This document shows, one piece after another, positions 1-7,399 of a stretch of DNA of 23,692 nucleotides. The first letter of the stretch is position 1. Every line of letters begins with the position of its first letter. The translations under genes and the position numbers were made by a program. The notes under the pieces were generated by a model. That model ran no database searches and had not been told where the DNA came from. It saw only the letters and a program-made list of their open reading frames with translations. The DNA is from Russula earlei (Eukaryota > Basidiomycota > Agaricomycetes > Russulales > Russulaceae): positions 1-23,692 of the forward strand of contig JAGFNK010000731.1 in assembly GCA_025769875.1 (NCBI GenBank). The letters run 5' to 3'.

Positions 1-942
1 GATAGTACACTTCCTACTTCCTCCGTACCTACCACTGTTACATATTCTTCCATTCATTCTTTTATTGCGAGCGCAGGTTTTACCACCTTCTGGCTACATG
101 ATAAATTGCGGGTGAATGCATTGATACAATACAAGGCATCGCGGGATGCTTATTATGGCGTTGGCTATGCCAACGCCGTTAACACCTCCTTTCCCGACTC
201 TACCAATTTCTGGCGGAGCTTCTTTATTTTCCAGGTACGTCCCTTATGGCGTATTGATCGCCATTTCTTTGCCGGTATCAGCCTGGAGTATACCCAAAAC
301 ATACTATGGAGTATCAACCAGCATATGCAGAAGGATCCGAATTACATTCAAACAGGGCAATTCGTTGCCAATACCGGCATAGGAGCTATCCTGAGCTACG
401 ACACCAGGGATGTACCACAGAATCCTTACCGCGGTATCTATAGTACCCTTATCTATACTGTCTACAGCCCTTCCCTGGGTGGCAATACCAATTTCCAGGC
501 GCTGGACTTTGACAATCGTTTCTTTATACCACTGAGTAAACACAAAATACGCACACTGGCTATTAACCTGCGTTCACGATACGATTTTGGGCAGGTGCCT
601 TTTACCTCTATGATCAGCCTGGGCACTTCTAGCGATCTCCGGGGCTTTCGCTTTGGCCAGTTCCGGGATTATTATATGAACTACCTCATCACCGAGCTAC
701 GATATAAGATCTATAAAGGTGATGGCAAACCTACCCGGTTTGGCTTCGTGGTATGGGGTGGTTTAGGCTCTATAGGTGATAACCTCGGTAGTTCACTATT
801 TGTACGGGTCCTGCCGGATTGTGGTGTGGGCCTTCGGTTTGAGATACAACCGCGTTTGAACCTGCGTGTGGACTTTGGCTATGCGCCCTCCCCTGCCGGA
901 TCACACACCGGAACCTATTTTAACTTCCTGGAAGCGTACTAA
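1..942 (+). CDS. Omp85/D15 (BamA/TamA-like) outer-membrane protein, C-terminal part (5' end outside window)
   Basis: The reading frame is open from base 1 to the TAA at 940-942, giving 313 residues of a larger protein. The pattern is alternating amphipathic beta strands with aromatic ends. Residues 134-137 are DTRD inside a GxxxxxDTRDxPxxPxxG block, and residues 214-218 are RGFRF; both are typical of the surface-antigen (D15) barrel of the Omp85 superfamily. The chain ends in an aromatic Tyr, as is common for outer-membrane barrels. Omp85 proteins insert or export other proteins at the outer membrane; the missing N-terminal part (POTRA domains, or a phosphoesterase fusion as in some Bacteroidota) would decide which subfamily this is. 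An in-frame TTG at 106 exists but is not a convincing start, because barrel sequence continues upstream of it. The next gene starts 10 bases downstream, so the two are probably co-transcribed. Confidence 0.85.
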   Translation, partial: DSTLPTSSVPTTVTYSSIHSFIASAGFTTFWLHDKLRVNALIQYKASRDAYYGVGYANAVNTSFPDSTNFWRSFFIFQVRPLWRIDRHFFAGISLEYTQNILWSINQHMQKDPNYIQTGQFVANTGIGAILSYDTRDVPQNPYRGIYSTLIYTVYSPSLGGNTNFQALDFDNRFFIPLSKHKIRTLAINLRSRYDFGQVPFTSMISLGTSSDLRGFRFGQFRDYYMNYLITELRYKIYKGDGKPTRFGFVVWGGLGSIGDNLGSSLFVRVLPDCGVGLRFEIQPRLNLRVDFGYAPSPAGSHTGTYFNFLEAY

Positions 943-952
943 GGAAAGTTGT

Positions 953-2371
953 ATGTTTAGCAAAAAAACGATGCGTACTTCCCTTGCCCGTGTAATAGCA
1001 CCCCTTGTTATGGCGCTTACCTGTATCACTTCTTTCACAGTGGCCCAACAAACAGATGCCTGGCAACAGGTACCTGCCATCCTGGAACAGATCAAAGCAC
1101 CTGTATTCCCTGATAAAGATTTCCCTATCACTCAATACGGAGCCATACCCAATAGCCGGAAGAGTTCTACAGACGCTTTTAAGAAGGCCATAGAAGCCTG
1201 CAGCAATGCAGGTGGTGGCCGTGTGATTGTACCCGCAGGCACCTTCCATACCGGGGCCATTTACCTGAAAAGCAATGTGAACCTCCACCTCGAAAAAGAC
1301 GCTAAAATATTGTTCTCTACCAATCCCAATGATTACTTACCCATTGTACATACCCGTTGGGAAGGCACAGAAGTAATGAACTACTCCCCCCTGGTCTATG
1401 CTTACCAGGAAAAGAATATCGCCATTACCGGTGAAGGGGTATTAGACGGACAAGCGAGCTATAGCGACTGGTGGCCCTGGAAAGGCGGCAAAGGATGGAT
1501 AAAAGGAACACCCAACCAGAACGATCCCGATGAAAACCCCGCCTTATTAAAGATGGCAGAAGACGAAGTACCGGTACAGAAAAGGAAATTCGGACAAGGT
1601 TATCACCTGCGTCCACAGTTTGTACAACCTTACCGTTGCGATAATATATTGATAGAAGGCGTTACGTTCATCAACTCACCCATGTGGAACCTTACCCCGG
1701 TATTGTGCAATAATATCACCATTCGTAAAGTTCGGATAGAAGGAGAAGGACCCAATACAGATGGCTGCGATCCTGAATCATGCAAAAACGTATGGATCAG
1801 GGATTGTTATTTTAATACAGGCGATGATTGCATTGCTGTTAAATCGGGCCGCAATAAAGATGGCCGCTTAACCAGTATTCCCTGTGAGAATATTGTGATA
1901 CAAGGTTGTACCATGGCCAACGGGCATGGTGGTGTATCCATCGGCAGTGAAACATCTGGTGGGGTAAAAAACCTGTTTGCAGAAGACTGTAAGATGAGCA
2001 GCCCGAATCTTGACCGCGTACTACGTATCAAGAGTAGCCCGCAACGCGGTGGCACTACCGAGAATATCTACATGCGCAATATTGAAGTAGGCTATGTAAA
2101 AGAAGAAGTAATTGTAGTAACCATGTACTATCAAAACCAGGAAGGCAATTACCTGCCCACCATGCGCAATATTGAAGTGAGTAACCTTACGGTAGAACAC
2201 GGTGGTAAAACAGGAGTACTGCTCGAAGGGTATCCAACCTCCAAAATAGAACACATCAAACTACAGAACGTTACCATGAAAGGTGTATTAAAACCTTATT
2301 CCTTTACCAATGCCAGCGATGTAACATTTGATAATGTGGTGATCAATGGGAAGAGGGTGGATATCCCATAG
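953..2371 (+). CDS. Glycoside hydrolase family 28 (polygalacturonase-like), secreted
   Basis: Predicted 472-residue pectin-degrading enzyme of family GH28, which hydrolyses galacturonosyl or rhamnogalacturonan linkages using paired aspartates on a right-handed beta-helix. Residues 1 to about 35 form a signal peptide (basic start, hydrophobic core, then AQQ), so it is exported to the periplasm or surface. The GH28 signatures are all present and in order: NTDG at 268-271, GDDC at 290-293, GHG at 324-326 and RIK at 358-360. The three catalytic Asp are therefore probably D270, D291 and D292. The N-terminal ITQYGAIPNS-type stretch is the usual entry to this fold. I chose the ATG at 953 because AAGGAAAG precedes it and a signal peptide follows at once; the frame is open back to 866, but that part overlaps the upstream barrel gene in another frame. 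Substrate specificity cannot be told from sequence. There is no SusCD pair in the window, so this is not a visible PUL. Confidence 0.93.
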   Translation: MFSKKTMRTSLARVIAPLVMALTCITSFTVAQQTDAWQQVPAILEQIKAPVFPDKDFPITQYGAIPNSRKSSTDAFKKAIEACSNAGGGRVIVPAGTFHTGAIYLKSNVNLHLEKDAKILFSTNPNDYLPIVHTRWEGTEVMNYSPLVYAYQEKNIAITGEGVLDGQASYSDWWPWKGGKGWIKGTPNQNDPDENPALLKMAEDEVPVQKRKFGQGYHLRPQFVQPYRCDNILIEGVTFINSPMWNLTPVLCNNITIRKVRIEGEGPNTDGCDPESCKNVWIRDCYFNTGDDCIAVKSGRNKDGRLTSIPCENIVIQGCTMANGHGGVSIGSETSGGVKNLFAEDCKMSSPNLDRVLRIKSSPQRGGTTENIYMRNIEVGYVKEEVIVVTMYYQNQEGNYLPTMRNIEVSNLTVEHGGKTGVLLEGYPTSKIEHIKLQNVTMKGVLKPYSFTNASDVTFDNVVINGKRVDIP

Positions 2372-2397
2372 GAAACCTATCTTTGATAGTAATAACA

Positions 2398-2430
2398 CAA
2401 AAGAGCCGTTGTAAAATTACAACGACCCTT
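2398..2430 (+). terminator. Hairpin after the GH28 gene, probable terminator
   Basis: CGTTGTAA and TTACAACG (2407-2424) form a perfect inverted repeat, with weaker outer pairing (AAG/CTT). It lies 36 bases after the GH28 stop codon. The T tract is short, so efficiency is uncertain. Confidence 0.5.
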
Positions 2431-2447
2431 GTTCACCAAAACCCTGC

Positions 2448-2463
2448 GCCAATAGACATTGGC
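2448..2463. repeat. Perfect 6-4-6 inverted repeat between convergent genes
   Basis: GCCAAT-AGAC-ATTGGC, between the plus-strand hairpin at 2407 and the minus-strand hairpin at 2484. It may add to termination or be fortuitous. The rest of 2372-2555 shows no gene. Confidence 0.35.
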
Positions 2464-2483
2464 CCAACTGTATGTTATTTTAA

Positions 2484-2509
2484 AACGAACTGCCTGTAAA
2501 GGCTTCGTT
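2484..2509 (-). terminator. Terminator of the tolC-emrA-emrB operon
   Basis: On the minus strand, AACGAA/TTCGTT pairs outside an inner GCCT/AGGC stem, followed by a T-rich run (TTTTAAAA). It lies 47-72 bases after the emrB stop codon, the right place for the operon terminator. Confidence 0.6.
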
Positions 2510-2555
2510 AATGTAATTTATTACCTGGTCTATGGGCTATCGGCCATGAACTGTT

Positions 2556-4145
2556 CTAATGTGCCGCATCCGTCATACTGCTCTTAACCGGTTTATGCGC
2601 CGGTTTTCTGACAAAGAATAATACAAACGGTATACATACCAGGAACATCAGGCCGATATACAGGAAGATATCCATGTAGGAAAGTATCGTAGCCTGTATT
2701 GTTACCGAGCCATCCAGTAGCTGATGGGCAGTTTGCAATGCGGTATTGGGTGCCATACCCTTCGCCTGCATACCGGCTGCAATACCCTTTACATGGTTCT
2801 GAACAGCAGGGTTATAGATATCCAGTTTGGTTACCAGGTCGCCACGATGCCCTACAATATCCCTTGTTAAATAGGTAGAGATCAGGGCCACACCAAAGGA
2901 ACCACCGAGTTGCCGCGACATACCCGAGAAGGCGGCACCCTGTGCAATCTCGATACCCTTCAGCGTAGAGAGAGCCATCATAGAAATTGGTACTGATAAT
3001 AATCCCAACCCTACCCCGCGTATCATCAGCGGCCAGAAGAAATCATCAGCGCTGGTATGTGGCGTCATAATCTTGTAAGTAAATAAGCTATACAAAAAGA
3101 AGATCAGCATACCCCCGGCGATCATGTATTTCTGCGATACACCCCGCTGCATCATCTGCCCCACAATAGGCATCATAAATGCTACCATCAGGGTACTGGG
3201 TATCATTAACAACCCCGCCTGGTAGGCATTCCAGCCAAGAATAGACTGGGTATACAATGGTATGATGAAGGTGGATCCAAATAACCCAAAACCCTGTATA
3301 AAGGCAAGGATCACCCCCATACGCAGGTTACCATTTTTTAATACCCGCAGCTCTACAATGGGATATTTGTATACCATTTGCCGCCATATAAAACAATAGA
3401 ACCCCAGGAAAGCTGTTATGGTTAACACGATAATCGTACTGCTGCTATACCAGTCCTCCTCCTGCCCTTTCTCCAGTATGTACTGCAACGATCCTACTGC
3501 CATCATCAACAGGAAGATACCCAGCCAGTCCACCTCACTTGCCTTTCTTTTCTCCGCATATTTGGGGCTCCGCACATATTGCAACGTTAGTAGTGCTGCG
3601 ATGATACCTACAGGAATATTGATATAGAAGATCAGCGGCCAGGAGAAATGCTCAATGATATAACCACCCAATGGCGGGCCTAAAGTAGGTCCCACGATCA
3701 CACCCAATACATAGATGGCCTGCGCCATCGCCCGTTTTTCAGGGGGATAGCTTTCCGTAATAATGGTTTGCGAAGTAACCAGCAAGGCACCGCCGCCTAA
3801 ACCCTGTATAAACCGGAAGATGATCAGCTCCACGATACCATGCGCATTACCACAGAGGAAAGAAGCGACGGTAAAGAGGATCACCGAAGCAGCAAAATAG
3901 TTACGCCGTCCAAATTGTTGCGATAACCAGCTCGTCATCGGTACCACGATCACATTGGCAATGGAATAGGCGGTGATCACCCAGCTCACTTCATTCAGGG
4001 TAGCGCCGAGGCTGCCCTTCATATCATTTAGCGCTACGTTTACAATAGTAGTATCGATGATCTCCAGCAGCGCGCAAAACACTGCTGTGATCGTAATGAT
4101 CACCCTTCTTGACCCGTATTCTACCAATGAATTCTGTTGATTCAT
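2556..4145 (-). CDS. emrB: DHA2-family (EmrB-type) MFS multidrug efflux permease
   Basis: 529-residue inner-membrane drug:H+ antiporter, the energised subunit of an EmrAB-TolC-type tripartite pump. It has about 14 hydrophobic segments, the number typical of the DHA2 family. LEIIDTTIVNVAL (about 28-40) is the motif D1 region with the membrane-embedded acidic residue D31. GVIVGPTLGPPLGG (148-161) is the antiporter motif C, followed by the FSWPLIFYINIPVG block seen across EmrB/QacA proteins. It is the last gene of the minus-strand operon, 67 bases after emrA, and that gap holds heptamer repeats rather than an obvious promoter. Drug specificity cannot be predicted. The start ATG is preceded by AAGAAG. 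Confidence 0.93.
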   Translation of the reverse strand: MNQQNSLVEYGSRRVIITITAVFCALLEIIDTTIVNVALNDMKGSLGATLNEVSWVITAYSIANVIVVPMTSWLSQQFGRRNYFAASVILFTVASFLCGNAHGIVELIIFRFIQGLGGGALLVTSQTIITESYPPEKRAMAQAIYVLGVIVGPTLGPPLGGYIIEHFSWPLIFYINIPVGIIAALLTLQYVRSPKYAEKRKASEVDWLGIFLLMMAVGSLQYILEKGQEEDWYSSSTIIVLTITAFLGFYCFIWRQMVYKYPIVELRVLKNGNLRMGVILAFIQGFGLFGSTFIIPLYTQSILGWNAYQAGLLMIPSTLMVAFMMPIVGQMMQRGVSQKYMIAGGMLIFFLYSLFTYKIMTPHTSADDFFWPLMIRGVGLGLLSVPISMMALSTLKGIEIAQGAAFSGMSRQLGGSFGVALISTYLTRDIVGHRGDLVTKLDIYNPAVQNHVKGIAAGMQAKGMAPNTALQTAHQLLDGSVTIQATILSYMDIFLYIGLMFLVCIPFVLFFVRKPAHKPVKSSMTDAAH

Positions 4146-4157
4146 AATCTTCTTATG

Positions 4158-4218
4158 TACGATTTACGAAGTACGATACATGATGCCCCCATTAACCATT
4201 GACAATTAACAATTAGTC
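4158..4218. repeat. Two short heptamer repeat arrays in the emrA-emrB gap
   Basis: 4158-4178 is three 7-bp units of the form TACGNNN. 4191-4218 is four 7-bp units of the form ATTRACM (last unit ATTAGTC, running into the emrA stop codon). Similar 7-bp phased TACG or TAAG units occur at 12509-12529 and 23315-23342. Confidence 0.6.
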
Positions 4219-5319
4219 AAGGTGCACATCCACATTCACATTCATCCCTGCCTTCAGTTGCTTTACCAATGAATCCTGCTTGTCGGTGAATTCTATCTTC
4301 ACCGGTAAACGCTGTACCACTTTTACAAAGTTGCCGCTAGCATTATCAGGAGGTAATAAGGCGAAACGCGAACCGGTAGCAGGTGAGAAAGAAGAGACCT
4401 TTGCTTCAAATGCATGACCCGGGAAAGCATCTACATCTATGATCACTTTCTGGCCCGGCCTCAACCTGTCGAACTGTGTTTCCTTGAAATTGCCTATCAC
4501 CCATATCTCATCATCCTGTACAATGCTAAAGGTTGCCTGGCCGGCCTGTAAGTACTGCCCTGCCTGCACATTTACTTTAGAGGCAATGCCATCAGCTGGT
4601 GCTGTTACCACCGTATATGATAAATTGAGCTTTGCATCTTCCACATCTATCTGGCGTTGTTTAATGGTAGAAGTAACCACACCGATCTGTGTAGAAGTAG
4701 CATTGCTTTGAGAAGTAACAACGCTTGTTTGCTGAGAGGCCTGCGCCTTTTGATCTATCAATGCCTGTAGCTGCCGCTCTGCAGTTTCTTTGGCCGCCTG
4801 TGCCTGTTCAAATTGTTGCTGCGTAATGGAGTGGTCTTTGATCAGGTTGGCATAACGCTCATAATCCTGTGTAGTACGGCGTACATTTACTTTGGCTACC
4901 TCAATCTGGTCACCTGCTGTTTTTATAGATGCTTCAGAAGTAGCGATCCCCGCTCTTGCAGCCGTAGTAGTTGCCTGGGCAGAAGCCAGGTTACTTTGGC
5001 TGGTACCCAATGCTGCTTCGGCCTGTTGCAGCTTTATCTTAAGGTCCCTGTCGTCCAATACCAGCAGGGTATCTCCCTTCTTTACTTTTTGGTTATCCTT
5101 TACCCTTACTTCGGTTACATAACCGGAGATCTTGGGTATCACGGGGTTGATATTGGCTTCTACCTGCGCATCATCCGTTTCTTCATGGTGCTGTGCATGC
5201 ATGTATTTGCTGATGCCAAACCAGCCACCGCCGATCACCAGTACGATCAATACGATCAAAAATGTTTTGCTTCTTTTTTTGGTAGTTCCTTCACCACCTT
5301 GCATTTGCGTATTTGCCAT
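4213..5319 (-). CDS. emrA: HlyD/EmrA-family membrane fusion (periplasmic adaptor) protein
   Basis: 368-residue adaptor linking the EmrB-like permease to the TolC-like channel. A short cytoplasmic tail is followed by one membrane anchor at about 19-36. TDDAQV (48-53) is the hallmark start of the EmrA periplasmic part, followed by the first half of the lipoyl-like domain (about 55-90, KKGDTLLVLDD). Residues about 90-225 are Ala/Gln/Thr-rich with heptad character, the long coiled-coil hairpin that meets the outer-membrane channel. The second lipoyl half (about 230-265) and a beta-barrel (about 265-368, IGNFKETQFDRL, then GNFVKVVQRLPVKI) follow; both blocks are conserved in EmrA. It lies 36 bases after the tolC-like gene and 67 bases before emrB, giving the order outer-membrane channel, adaptor, permease in one operon. 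Confidence 0.94.
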   Translation of the reverse strand: MANTQMQGGEGTTKKRSKTFLIVLIVLVIGGGWFGISKYMHAQHHEETDDAQVEANINPVIPKISGYVTEVRVKDNQKVKKGDTLLVLDDRDLKIKLQQAEAALGTSQSNLASAQATTTAARAGIATSEASIKTAGDQIEVAKVNVRRTTQDYERYANLIKDHSITQQQFEQAQAAKETAERQLQALIDQKAQASQQTSVVTSQSNATSTQIGVVTSTIKQRQIDVEDAKLNLSYTVVTAPADGIASKVNVQAGQYLQAGQATFSIVQDDEIWVIGNFKETQFDRLRPGQKVIIDVDAFPGHAFEAKVSSFSPATGSRFALLPPDNASGNFVKVVQRLPVKIEFTDKQDSLVKQLKAGMNVNVDVHLD

Positions 5320-5355
5320 AAAATACTATTTGCCTTACAGCGTTGGTTGAAAAAT

Positions 5356-6675
5356 TTATTGGTTGAGTAAGCCCGCTTTTTGTAATAAAGTATGGTAAGC
5401 CAATACCACATCCGCCTTTGCAAAACTGAGGTTCAGCCTTGCCTGTAGCTGCGCCACGTCTGCATCCAGCAGGTCAGTGAGCGTTAACAGGTTATTCGTG
5501 TACTTGTTCTTATTGATACGATAGTTTTCTGTAGCCTGTTCCACCGCCTTATTATAGACTTCTATTTTCTTCACCGCCGATAAATAATCCAGGTAAGCCT
5601 TGCTGATGGATAAATGGATCTGGTCAAGCAATAATCCCTTGTTAGCAACCAGTTGCTGTTCACGGGCTTTGGCTTGTTGTACTTTAGATTCCGTTTTCCA
5701 TAAAGAAGAGAGACTGTATTTTACACCTACCCCTATATTAACCGCATTGGTAATAGTCAGGAAATTAGGGATGTCGGCTGCGATATACCCGCCCGTTGCA
5801 GCGATGCTCGGGTACAGATCACCTTTGGCCACTTTAATATCTGCTGCAGCCGCCTGCTGACGATAAGCTAGTGCCCTGATATCTTTACGGCTGCTATCCG
5901 CCAGTTGCTCATATTCCTGTATGGTCTTGTATTCACCGGTTTGCTGTATACTGGCAGAATCAATCGCCAATACCGTTGTTTCCGGCAAACCCAGTAAGAG
6001 ATTCATATTCACCATCGCATACTGGATATTGTTTTGTGCATCCAGTAAAGTGAGTTCCTTATTAGAGGTTTCCAGTTGGGCTTTTAACATATCGTTGCGG
6101 GCCAGTAAGCCATTCTTTTCGAGATTACTGAAATCGGTATCTCTCTGGCGCGACTGTGCCAGGTCTTCTTCCACCAGCTTCACTGCTGCGCCGGCTTTGT
6201 AAAGATTGATATAGGCGGCGATCGTATTCATGATCACGCCTTGCCTGTCGTTATCGGCATCCATTTTACTGGCCTGTTCCAACAGTTTGGCAGATTCAAT
6301 ACCATACTTCACTTTACCACCAGCATAAATGGGCATTGACACATTGGCTATTCCATAAAACGCCTGCGATACATTGGGGATAGAAGTAGCAGCGGTATCA
6401 TTTCCTGTTTTCAGGTTGATCTTTGGTTTGCTTACCCATAACCAGGAGCCGCTTACACTGGCTTCCGGAAGCTTTCTTTCCATCGCTTCTTTGGTAGCTG
6501 CTACCGCTTCTGCAATACGGGCGCTGCTTAGCTTTAATTGCTTACTGTTCTGAAGGCTTAATGAAACAGCCTCATTGAGTGTGATCGTCTTCTTTTCCTG
6601 TGCCCCCGCCTGTAACAGCAGGAACAAACAAGGGATCAATAATAATTTGAAGAGCGTAGATCTGGTATGCTTCAT
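5356..6675 (-). CDS. TolC-family outer-membrane efflux protein
   Basis: 439 residues with an N-terminal signal peptide (hydrophobic LLLIPCLFLLLQAGA, about 10-25). The mature part begins KTITLNEAVSLSLQNSKQLK, the typical first helix of outer-membrane efflux proteins. Two similar helical halves (about 30-220 and 240-439), rich in Ala, Gln, Lys and Leu, match the duplicated OEP domain that forms a trimeric channel-tunnel across the outer membrane and periplasm. It is the first structural gene of the efflux operon, 107 bases after the tetR-like gene, and that gap carries a palindromic operator candidate. AAGG lies just upstream of the ATG. Its partners are the EmrA- and EmrB-like proteins encoded downstream. 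Confidence 0.93.
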   Translation of the reverse strand: MKHTRSTLFKLLLIPCLFLLLQAGAQEKKTITLNEAVSLSLQNSKQLKLSSARIAEAVAATKEAMERKLPEASVSGSWLWVSKPKINLKTGNDTAATSIPNVSQAFYGIANVSMPIYAGGKVKYGIESAKLLEQASKMDADNDRQGVIMNTIAAYINLYKAGAAVKLVEEDLAQSRQRDTDFSNLEKNGLLARNDMLKAQLETSNKELTLLDAQNNIQYAMVNMNLLLGLPETTVLAIDSASIQQTGEYKTIQEYEQLADSSRKDIRALAYRQQAAAADIKVAKGDLYPSIAATGGYIAADIPNFLTITNAVNIGVGVKYSLSSLWKTESKVQQAKAREQQLVANKGLLLDQIHLSISKAYLDYLSAVKKIEVYNKAVEQATENYRINKNKYTNNLLTLTDLLDADVAQLQARLNLSFAKADVVLAYHTLLQKAGLLNQ

Positions 6676-6746
6676 AGACCTTATTGTTAAGAATTATATG
6701 CCAATTATGTTCTTTTATACCTGCTGAGCCACCGGGGTAACCCTTC

Positions 6747-6778
6747 TTTACTGAATATTTATTCACCTTGTAAGTAAA
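6747..6778. promoter_or_regulatory. Candidate TetR operator upstream of the efflux operon
   Basis: 6752-6765 reads TGAATATTTATTCA, a perfect palindrome of two TGAATA arms around a 2-base centre, a layout common for TetR/AcrR repressor sites. A second, wider pair, TTTACT (6747-6752) and AGTAAA (6773-6778), surrounds its right side. It lies between the tetR stop codon and the tolC start, where a local repressor would act. Confidence 0.5.
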
Positions 6779-6782
6779 TAAA

Positions 6783-7355
6783 TCAGGCTTTGATGCCATC
6801 CCAGCACATCTGGAAGTTTAGTTCCAGCACCTCATCCGTCAATTGTTTGTTGTGGTAAGCAGCCCGTTTTGCCAGTTCATTCACGCCGCCCAGCATAAAA
6901 CTCATGAGCCAGAAAATATCAATATTTTTGATCAGGCGTTCTGCTTTCCCCCGTTCTATCAGCTGGTGCAGGGGATTGAACATCTTTTTCACCTTCACTC
7001 TTGTATCCTCATCAATAAAGGGCGAATGCACACATTGTTCCAGGAACACACTTTCATCAAAATGCCCGCTTCTATATTGGATTATATTCATCCAGATGGT
7101 ATGAAAGCCCACTTTAAAAGGCGCCATTACATCATAATTGCTAAAAAAGGCGCTTACATAATTTTGAATGCAGGCTTCAAACAAATGGACAATAAGGGCC
7201 TCTTTGTTTTTGAAATAAATGTACAGGGTACCGGTAGCCATATCCGCCTCTTTTGCCACCGCCTGCATGGTAATGCCGGCCAGCCCGTTCTCCTTTACCA
7301 GCTTCAGCGTAGCCCTGTATATCTGCTCTGCTTTATTTTCATCTCTCGGTTTCAC
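6783..7355 (-). CDS. TetR/AcrR-family transcriptional regulator of the efflux operon
   Basis: 190 residues. The N-terminal about 55 residues match the TetR DNA-binding domain: a helix (IYRATLKLVKENG), then the helix-turn-helix ITMQAVAKEADMATGTLYIYF (about 28-48) with the usual GTLYxYFxxKEAL ending. The remaining helical region is the ligand-binding and dimerisation part, which is not conserved enough to name a ligand. I chose GTG at 7355, since the frame upstream has only a TTG at 7403 and non-family residues, and a TAnnTTTG promoter element lies just before this GTG. That would make the mRNA leaderless or nearly so; a slightly different start is possible. It is the first gene of the run tetR-tolC-emrA-emrB and probably represses the operon through the palindrome at 6752, relieved by a pump substrate (inference). 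Confidence 0.88.
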   Translation of the reverse strand: MKPRDENKAEQIYRATLKLVKENGLAGITMQAVAKEADMATGTLYIYFKNKEALIVHLFEACIQNYVSAFFSNYDVMAPFKVGFHTIWMNIIQYRSGHFDESVFLEQCVHSPFIDEDTRVKVKKMFNPLHQLIERGKAERLIKNIDIFWLMSFMLGGVNELAKRAAYHNKQLTDEVLELNFQMCWDGIKA

Positions 7356-7359
7356 GCTG

Positions 7360-7367
7360 CAAATATA
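7360..7367 (-). promoter_or_regulatory. Bacteroidota-type -7 element (TAnnTTTG) before tetR
   Basis: The minus strand reads TATATTTG five bases before the GTG start of the tetR-like gene. It fits the TAnnTTTG consensus of the main Bacteroidota sigma factor; no clear -33 TTTG is present. Confidence 0.45.
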
Positions 7368-7399
7368 AATGAATAACAATTCACCTAAAAAAGAAAATC

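Noticed and set aside
866..952. Longer start for the GH28 gene
   Set aside because: It overlaps the upstream barrel gene and puts 29 non-signal residues before a perfect signal peptide; the ATG at 953 has a good ribosome-binding site.
920..1288. 122-residue minus-strand ORF
   Set aside because: Antisense to the start of the GH28 gene; no start signals or domain.
4813..5370. 185-residue plus-strand ORF
   Set aside because: Antisense to emrA with a Cys/Tyr-rich composition typical of a non-coding frame.
6843..7376. 177-residue plus-strand ORF
   Set aside because: Antisense shadow of the tetR-like gene; no domain pattern.
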